Of a stretch of 7,075 nucleotides of DNA, positions 1-4,171 are shown in pieces. The notes under the pieces are model-generated. The model worked only from the letters and a program-made list of their open reading frames with translations, had not been told where the DNA came from and did not search any database. The first letter of the stretch is position 1, and the number at the start of each line of letters is the position of its first letter. Source of the DNA: an uncultured Collinsella sp. (lineage in GTDB: Bacteria > Actinomycetota > Coriobacteriia > Coriobacteriales > Coriobacteriaceae); contig USMH01000047.1 in NCBI GenBank assembly GCA_900555745.1, positions 1-7,075 of the forward strand. Direction: 5' to 3'. Made by a program: the position numbers and the translations under genes.

Positions 1-185
1 CGGCCCAACAAGCCCGGATGAAACACGTGCTACATCAGTATACAGGGAAGTGGGGCAGCGGGGTACAAACGCGCCAGCGGCAAACCGAGAGCATCAACGA
101 TGTGCCGATCGCGGAATGAGATCTCGTAATAATTGACTCTCGGCCATATTATTGAGGAGCATGACTCGCGTTCGTATGGTTGTAG
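1..185. other. Upstream flank without a supported gene
   Basis: No complete gene can be supported here. One + strand frame is open from the window edge (base 3) to a TGA at 117-119 and would encode about 38 residues ending in NDVPIAE. It could be the 3' end of an upstream gene, but it is too short to identify. A minus-strand frame of about 100 codons (30-344) overlaps the HNH gene and has no recognisable content, so it is treated as a shadow. A TTGACT (133-138) and a TATTAT (147-152) are present, but only 8 nt apart, so they do not form a normal promoter. Confidence 0.4.
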
Positions 186-188
186 GTG
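184..188 (+). promoter_or_regulatory. Ribosome binding site of the HNH gene
   Basis: AGGTG ends 6 nt before the ATG at 195 and overlaps the alternative in-frame GTG at 186, so it favours the ATG. It is only a moderate match to the anti-Shine-Dalgarno sequence. A better one, GAGGAG at 154-159, is too far upstream to serve this start. Confidence 0.5.
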
Positions 189-194
189 CTGGCG

Positions 195-1277
195 ATGAAC
201 GACATTGACCTTGCTGTTCCGTTGATGGATGGACCAAGCTATGGCCGCGCCTGCAGTCTCGTGCCTTCCGAATACGTTGAGGCATGGGAGTGGTTTCTGG
301 GTGAGGAACAGCGCGGCGGCGTTTGGACCAGCCTTCCGCGCCACACCAAGGAAGATAGCCCTCAGTATCAGTATCGTTTGAGAATTGGCTCGGACTTCTT
401 TCCCGTAACGCGGGATTCAGGGATCTTCTGGCCGGGCCAGGATCGGGTGAAGCAAGATCCCAATAAGATCTTTGCGCTTTCGGTCCATAACTCTAAAAAG
501 AGCTTCTACACCGATGTACCTCCGCTCTATTTGGACGATGGTACGTGGGTCATTAAGTATTCGGTCCAAGCGCCAGGCGCCGTTGGTTCTCGAGACCAGA
601 ATTACAACCGTAAAATGCTCAACTGCATGGAATGTGGCGTCCCAGTCGGAGTCATATTTGCAACCGAGGTGGGCTATAAGGTGCTCGGCCTTGCGTTTGT
701 TGAGCGGTTCGAGCCCGAAAACGGATGGTTTGTTCTGCACGGTCCTGTTCATAAAGGCGGACCGGACCCTCGTTTTGCGCCCGACATGAGTTATCTGAAG
801 CACATACCCGTCGATATTGAGTTTGCCGGACAGGGTGTGACCGACGACGAAAAGGTCCGCTATGCGTTAAGGCGCGAGCGATTGGGGCAGCAATGGTTCC
901 GCAAGCAGCTCGTTGCCGCCTATGATGGCCGTTGCGCGGTGTCGGACTGCGGCGTCAGCGAAGCTCTGGAGGCTGCACATATCGAGAATTACTCGGGACC
1001 CAAATCGCAGGTTGCCAGCAACGGTATTCTGCTTCGGCGCGATCTTCATTCCCTATTTGATGCTCACCTGATTTCGTTTGAGCCTGTTTGCGGCGAATAT
1101 CGGCTGTGCGGATCGTACCTGCTGGATAAGACCGGCTACGCTTCCTTTGCGGGTGCGACGCTAAGGCAGCCGAATGAGCGTCAGTGGCGACCCAATACGG
1201 TGTTTCTTGAGGCCCATCGCATTGAGTTCGATCGCTCGGAAAAGAAGCGTGAAAAGGCGGGGCTTCTGCCGTATTAG
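195..1277 (+). CDS. HNH endonuclease with putative PUA/SRA-like N-terminal domain
   Basis: A 360-residue protein whose C-terminal half carries an HNH nuclease module (about residues 228-292). It has a helix with QQWFRKQLVAAYDGRC, then the AAHI motif (His262), SNGILL (Asn276) and DLHSLFD (His285). His262, Asn276 and His285 fit the metal-binding and catalytic positions of HNH nucleases. The end, around FLEAHRIEF, also resembles predicted restriction nucleases of the COG3440 type. The N-terminal part has a block (about 112-182: DDGTWVIKYS, then GVPVGVIFA, YKVLGLAFV) like the PUA/SRA-like domain that precedes HNH in those proteins and may recognise modified bases. That domain call is from memory and unverified. 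The likely role is cytoplasmic DNA cleavage, possibly modification-dependent; no methyltransferase is visible in the window. The ATG at 195 is chosen because AGGTG (184-188) lies 6 nt before it. A GTG at 186 is in frame but has no good ribosome site. Codon use is more mixed than in the genes to the right, suggesting acquired DNA. Confidence 0.85.
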   Translation: MNDIDLAVPLMDGPSYGRACSLVPSEYVEAWEWFLGEEQRGGVWTSLPRHTKEDSPQYQYRLRIGSDFFPVTRDSGIFWPGQDRVKQDPNKIFALSVHNSKKSFYTDVPPLYLDDGTWVIKYSVQAPGAVGSRDQNYNRKMLNCMECGVPVGVIFATEVGYKVLGLAFVERFEPENGWFVLHGPVHKGGPDPRFAPDMSYLKHIPVDIEFAGQGVTDDEKVRYALRRERLGQQWFRKQLVAAYDGRCAVSDCGVSEALEAAHIENYSGPKSQVASNGILLRRDLHSLFDAHLISFEPVCGEYRLCGSYLLDKTGYASFAGATLRQPNERQWRPNTVFLEAHRIEFDRSEKKREKAGLLPY

Positions 1278-1345
1278 CGTATTTGGCTTTGGCATTCTTT
1301 GACGATCGTGTTGTTTGATCGGATCGCGTGGCGATGCAATCTCGC

Positions 1346-1365
1346 GCATGCCCGCCGGTGCATGC
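1346..1365. repeat. Paired GCATGC inverted repeat upstream of zinc-ribbon gene
   Basis: Two copies of the self-complementary hexamer GCATGC (1346-1351 and 1360-1365) are separated by 8 nt, in the 122-nt gap between the HNH and zinc-ribbon genes and 34 nt before the latter's start. They can form a 6-bp hairpin. No T-run follows, so this is not an intrinsic terminator. It might be an operator-like site, but chance is a fair alternative. Confidence 0.3.
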
Positions 1366-1385
1366 TCTTCCTGTTTTGTATAGCG

Positions 1386-1394
1386 AGAGGGGAG
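1386..1394 (+). promoter_or_regulatory. Ribosome binding site of the zinc-ribbon gene
   Basis: AGAGGGGAG lies 5 nt before the ATG at 1400 and decides this start. The longer frame beginning at GTG 1328 has no comparable site. Confidence 0.65.
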
Positions 1395-1399
1395 CGTGT

Positions 1400-1684
1400 A
1401 TGAGCTGGCGAGGCGATATTGCGATGGGGAAGTACGGAAAACTGCCGTGTGCCCTTATAGACAACAATATGTTTCCGAGCGTAGAGGTTGATTGCGGGTC
1501 GTTTGTCGTCACCTGCCCTTGCTGCGGCTCGCAAATACCGTGTCTCGACATTCGGTTCATCGATGCGCGCGACAGGTTCAGCGACGAAGTGAGAAAACAG
1601 ACAGGCGTTCATATGCCGGTGTATCCGGAGAAATGCCCCGTTTGTGGCCTCGATATCGTGTACGACGCCGGCGACGAGGGATAG
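1400..1684 (+). CDS. Small four-cysteine zinc-ribbon protein, function unknown
   Basis: A 94-residue protein that I cannot assign to a named family. It contains two CxxC knuckles, CPCC (Cys39-Cys42) and CPVC (Cys79-Cys82), each followed by glycine (CCGS and CGLD). This is the layout of a zinc ribbon whose intervening segment of about 36 residues carries a charged helix (DARDRFSDEVRKQ). There is no signal peptide or membrane segment, so it should be cytoplasmic. The ATG at 1400 has a strong ribosome site; an in-frame GTG at 1328 would add 24 residues without support. It follows the HNH gene on the same strand after 122 nt, and the DUF5710 gene converges on it 38 nt downstream. It could be a nucleic-acid-binding or protein-binding adaptor, but nothing in the sequence fixes a role. 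Confidence 0.7.
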   Translation: MSWRGDIAMGKYGKLPCALIDNNMFPSVEVDCGSFVVTCPCCGSQIPCLDIRFIDARDRFSDEVRKQTGVHMPVYPEKCPVCGLDIVYDAGDEG

Positions 1685-1722
1685 GTGATGCGGAGGAGCT
1701 GACTGTGAAGGCCTCTCCGTCC

Positions 1723-2409
1723 CTACAAATAAATCCCCTCACCGAGCTGCTTGTGGAACTCGGCGTGATGGTCGCGTGCCCAGGTAAAGAGCGCCTGGTC
1801 AAAGTCGGTGCGTGTGGCCGGGACGCCAAAGACGCCGGCAACTTCGACGCGCACAAACTCCAGTGCCGGCAACTTGTTGATGGCAGTGAGGGCAAACGGG
1901 GACGAGGACTCTTCGAACAGATAGCGGCTGCCTTGCAGCGCGTCGCAACTGCTGCACGTGTTGCCGAGCGACGGGGCTTTGGAGGCTCGCGCGCCTACGG
2001 GCTTGTAGCCGCAGCGCTTATGAAGGTAGTCGCGGATCTCGCCCGGCACGCAGCCAAGAGCGGGCACGATGGCGAGTGCGTTGGCGTTGGCCGTGTCGAT
2101 GGCAATGTGCCCGGCTTCGTTGGGCGCGTGCGTGATGGCGATGCTCTTGTCGTTATCGGTTCGATAGGGAATGCCGAAGGCCGCGACCGAGGTCTCTTTG
2201 TGACACTTCCAGCACTCGCGCTTGCCCAGTACTAGATATATATACGGCGCTGAGGGGTCGGATCGGTCAACACCGGGCAGCCACTCGGCAAAGGGTTCGG
2301 GGTTGACGCCGCTGGGTACATACCAGATCTTCTTGGTCCGGTCCCATTTGGCGCCCAGCGCCTTGGCTTCTTCTTTGTGCGAAAAGGGGACATCGAGCTC
2401 GGTGCGCAT
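1723..2409 (-). CDS. DUF5710 domain protein with two CxxC pairs
   Basis: A 228-residue cytoplasmic protein. Residues 1-45 match the DUF5710 pattern: a beta strand (RTELDVPF), then KEEAKALGAKWD, then KKIWYVPSG and a PFAEWLP end. This small domain often occurs on proteins linked to plasmids, primases and other mobile DNA. The rest has CWKC (Cys66-Cys69) and CSSC (Cys152-Cys155), which probably form one zinc site, with the sequence between them (about 80 residues) containing a hydrophobic ALAIVPALG stretch and a DYLHKRCGY segment. The ATG at 2409 is chosen because AAGGAG (2415-2420 on the minus strand) lies 5 nt before it. An in-frame ATG at 2445 would add 12 residues with no ribosome site. It is convergent with the zinc-ribbon gene, and the tRNA-Val upstream is on the same strand but separately terminated. 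Its function is unknown. Confidence 0.8.
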   Translation of the reverse strand: MRTELDVPFSHKEEAKALGAKWDRTKKIWYVPSGVNPEPFAEWLPGVDRSDPSAPYIYLVLGKRECWKCHKETSVAAFGIPYRTDNDKSIAITHAPNEAGHIAIDTANANALAIVPALGCVPGEIRDYLHKRCGYKPVGARASKAPSLGNTCSSCDALQGSRYLFEESSSPFALTAINKLPALEFVRVEVAGVFGVPATRTDFDQALFTWARDHHAEFHKQLGEGIYL

Positions 2410-2414
2410 GGCGG

Positions 2415-2420
2415 CTCCTT
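2415..2420 (-). promoter_or_regulatory. Ribosome binding site of the DUF5710 gene
   Basis: On the minus strand this reads AAGGAG, 5 nt before the ATG at 2409. It selects the 228-residue product over the 240-residue frame that opens at 2445. Confidence 0.65.
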
Positions 2421-2510
2421 GGTGCTGCAGGTGCAAGTGGCTCAAGGATACCGCAGGGCACAGACATCGCGGCGTTTTGCTGAGAAGTTGCGGTGCGGAC
2501 TGATTGGTTA

Positions 2511-2530
2511 TGCCGATGGATAGATCGGCA
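2511..2530. repeat. Perfect 7-bp inverted repeat upstream of DUF5710 gene
   Basis: TGCCGAT (2511-2517) and ATCGGCA (2524-2530) are perfect inverted copies with a 6-nt spacer. They lie about 100 nt upstream of the DUF5710 start. No T-run follows on either strand, so a terminator is unlikely. It could be an operator for the DUF5710 gene or a boundary remnant near the tRNA. Confidence 0.35.
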
Positions 2531-2590
2531 AGTAGATGGTCGGCTTTTGGCTAGTTGGGCGGTTGGAACTGCCGGCGGATTTAGCGACAT

Positions 2591-2627
2591 AAAACAAAAC
2601 AGCCCAGAGGGCATAGCCTCTGAGCTG
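2591..2627 (-). terminator. Rho-independent terminator of tRNA-Val
   Basis: On the minus strand an 11-bp stem (2600-2627, one G-U wobble, 6-nt loop) is followed by TTTTGTTTT (2591-2599). It begins 8 nt beyond the tRNA CCA end and is placed to terminate the tRNA transcript before it enters the DUF5710 gene. Confidence 0.85.
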
Positions 2628-2635
2628 CGAACATT

Positions 2636-2710
2636 TGGTGGGCGTTAGAAGATTTGAACTTCTGACCTCTTCCGTGTCAGGGAAGCGCTCTCCCCCTGAG
2701 CTAAACGCCC
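2636..2710 (-). tRNA. tRNA-Val (anticodon GAC)
   Basis: The minus strand folds into a complete cloverleaf. The 7-bp acceptor stem pairs GGGCGTT with AACGCCC. The D arm is GCTC/GAGC, the anticodon arm is CTTCC/GGAAG around the loop CTGACAC, and the T arm is AGAAG/CTTCT around TTCAAAT. The anticodon GAC (2676-2678) reads valine codons GUC and GUU. Discriminator A and an encoded CCA (2636-2638) complete the 3' end, for 75 nt in total. It has its own promoter upstream and its own terminator downstream, so it is a single-gene transcription unit. Confidence 0.97.
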
Positions 2711-2739
2711 GATCAAGGGTGCGCAAGCGCGCAAGGGAT

Positions 2740-2768
2740 AATATAACGGAGCCTGAACTCGGTGGCAA
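2740..2768 (-). promoter_or_regulatory. Sigma-70-type promoter of tRNA-Val
   Basis: On the minus strand, TTGCCA (-35, 2763-2768) is separated by 17 nt from TATATT (-10, 2740-2745). Initiation would fall near 2733, giving a short leader of roughly 20 nt before the mature tRNA end at 2710. That leader holds a 5-bp hairpin (TGCGC and GCGCA, 2720-2733). Confidence 0.75.
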
Positions 2769-2988
2769 GAACATTTTTAAAAATCGCTTACATTGTGGAA
2801 TTCGGGGGCTTTGTCATATCCATCTCAAAAGTGCCTGCTGCCGCGATTTGGCTGTCGCATAATGCAAGGCCATTGCGGTATCGAGCTATGGAAAGACGCC
2901 TGCGGAATTGTTCTACCGATAAGCGGACAAGCCTCCAGCTGGTGCCTTCGCCGTGGTAAGGTAAGCCGAATTGCTTCCAGACTGTTTC

Positions 2989-2995
2989 GGGGGAG
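2989..2995 (+). promoter_or_regulatory. Ribosome binding site of the EamA transporter gene
   Basis: GGGGGAG lies 4 nt before the ATG at 3000. It rules out the longer open frame, which runs back to 2793 through sequence with no membrane-protein character. Confidence 0.6.
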
Positions 2996-2999
2996 TGGA

Positions 3000-4022
3000 A
3001 TGAGCAAAGAGTGTGTCGAGCAGGTCGAAGGCGCAGGGGCTTCGGTGCCGATGACCGATATATCGAACATTGATGTGCCCGAGGGCACCGACGAGCTCAG
3101 CCGCAACACCCGTCGCGCCTGGCGCGAGCGCCTTAACGATGCGTCGTCGCGCAAGATGATCACGGGCGTCTTGGCTACGCTGGTGGGCGGTTCGTTTTGG
3201 GGCTTCTCGGGCACCAGCGCGAGCTTTCTGTTCGATATCTACCACGTCGACACCTTGTGGCTTATGAGCGTGCGTCAGATTCTCGCCGGTCTACTCTTTA
3301 TGGCCGTGGTTGTTACGCGCGACCGCGAGCGCCTGATTAAGCTCTGGACCACACCCGCCGATCGCAAGCAGCTGCTGCTCTTTACCGCCTTTGGCCTGCT
3401 GTTCAACCAGTTTTGCTATCTTTCGGCCGTGCGCCTGACGAACGCCGGAACCGCGACGGTGCTCCAGTGCCTGCAGCTCGTTATCATCATGGGCTACACC
3501 TGCGTGATCGATCGCCGCATGCCGCGTACTCGCGAAGTCATCGGCATTGGCCTGGCTCTGGGTGGAACCTTTTTAATCGCCACCGGCGGCGACCCCACCA
3601 GCCTGAATATTTCGCCGCTTGGCCTGGCAGCAGGTCTTATGTGTGCGGTCAGCGCCGCGTGTATGGCGGTGATTCCCGCCAAGATCCTGCCCGAATACGG
3701 CAGCCCCATCGTCACGGGTTCGGCAATGCTCACGGCGGGCGTGGTCTCGTGCGTCTTCGTGCAGCCCTGGGCGCATATGCCGGCGCTCGACGCTGCCGGC
3801 GTCGAGGCGCTCGCGGTGTTCGTGGTTATCGGCTCGTTTTTTGCTTACATGCTCTATATGCAGGGCGTTAAGGACATCGGCTCGGTACGTGCGAGCCTCA
3901 TCGGAACTGTGGAGCCGGTTTCGGCGACCATCACCAGCGCCGTTATGCTGGGGACGGTGTTTTTGCCGACCGACCTTATCGGCTTTGCCATGATCATCGT
4001 GATGATGTTCCTCACGGTGTAG
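3000..4022 (+). CDS. EamA/DMT-family membrane transporter
   Basis: A 340-residue inner-membrane protein of the drug/metabolite transporter superfamily. After a polar N-terminal tail of about 52 residues come two EamA repeats of roughly five helices each (about 53-196 and 205-340). The first starts ITGVLATLVGGSFWGFSGT and includes LTNAGTATVLQCLQLV. The second ends with the family's typical GTVEPVSATITSAVMLG segment followed by a final helix. Such proteins export small metabolites, amino acids or drugs, but the substrate cannot be read from the sequence. The protein stops right at the end of helix 10, with no cytoplasmic tail. The N-terminal tail is longer than usual for EamA proteins. The ATG at 3000 is set by its ribosome site. 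The gap of 149 nt to the DUF4012 gene suggests it is a separate unit. Confidence 0.92.
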   Translation: MSKECVEQVEGAGASVPMTDISNIDVPEGTDELSRNTRRAWRERLNDASSRKMITGVLATLVGGSFWGFSGTSASFLFDIYHVDTLWLMSVRQILAGLLFMAVVVTRDRERLIKLWTTPADRKQLLLFTAFGLLFNQFCYLSAVRLTNAGTATVLQCLQLVIIMGYTCVIDRRMPRTREVIGIGLALGGTFLIATGGDPTSLNISPLGLAAGLMCAVSAACMAVIPAKILPEYGSPIVTGSAMLTAGVVSCVFVQPWAHMPALDAAGVEALAVFVVIGSFFAYMLYMQGVKDIGSVRASLIGTVEPVSATITSAVMLGTVFLPTDLIGFAMIIVMMFLTV

Positions 4023-4113
4023 CTGGCGCCGCCGCCTAGACGGAAAAGGTGTTGTGCCGCATTTTCGCCAATTGATGTCCGTGTCTGGAGTTTAGCTGTC
4101 GATGCTCAAAATG

Positions 4114-4135
4114 CCATAAACTAGTAACGTTATGG
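4114..4135. repeat. Inverted repeat upstream of the DUF4012 gene
   Basis: CCATAA (4114-4119) and TTATGG (4130-4135) are perfect inverted copies spaced by 10 nt, and an 8-bp palindrome TAACGTTA (4125-4132) overlaps the right arm. The site lies 36 nt before the DUF4012 start, where an operator or promoter would be expected. I could not identify a convincing -35/-10 pair in this gap. Confidence 0.35.
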
Positions 4136-4159
4136 ACTTTTTCATTGCGACTCAATTGC

Positions 4160-4164
4160 GAGGA
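4160..4164 (+). promoter_or_regulatory. Ribosome binding site of the DUF4012 gene
   Basis: GAGGA lies 7 nt before the ATG at 4172. It favours that start over the in-frame TTG at 4145, which would place the ribosome site inside the coding sequence. Confidence 0.6.
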
Positions 4165-4171
4165 TTTCTTT

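Larger units (their letters stand above)
2711..2999. other. Intergenic region between tRNA-Val and the transporter gene
   Basis: These 289 nt are divergent spacer. The proximal part carries the tRNA leader and promoter on the minus strand. A 12-bp AT palindrome (2773-2784) lies just beyond the -35 box. For the + strand transporter gene no good promoter stands out: a TTGTCA at 2811-2816 and a CATAAT at 2858-2863 exist but are not correctly spaced. The frames open across this region have no coding signature and no start with a ribosome site. Confidence 0.4.

Noticed and set aside
424..470. Cluster of GATC sites in the HNH gene
   Set aside because: Several GATC tetramers occur within about 50 nt, but they fit ordinary codon content, and no Dam-like or origin context is visible.
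955..1560. A 201-codon minus-strand frame over the HNH 3' end
   Set aside because: It is antisense to the HNH catalytic region and to the zinc-ribbon gene, with no domain signal and no ribosome site supporting it.
1691..1719. Hairpin in the convergent gap between the zinc-ribbon and DUF5710 genes
   Set aside because: A bulged stem of about 7 bp can form, but there is no T-run on either strand, so it does not qualify as an intrinsic terminator.
1492..2235. A 247-codon + strand frame across the zinc-ribbon and DUF5710 genes
   Set aside because: It runs out of frame through the zinc-ribbon gene and antisense through DUF5710, both of which have better starts and motifs. It has no domain of its own.
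2793..2999. N-terminal extension of the EamA transporter to 2793
   Set aside because: The added 69 residues have no family character, and a good ribosome site stands directly before the ATG at 3000.
3181..3189. TGGTGGGCG, identical to the last bases of the tRNA-Val 3' end
   Set aside because: It is only 9 nt, lies inside the EamA coding region and on the wrong side of the tRNA for an attachment-site copy, so it is best explained by chance.
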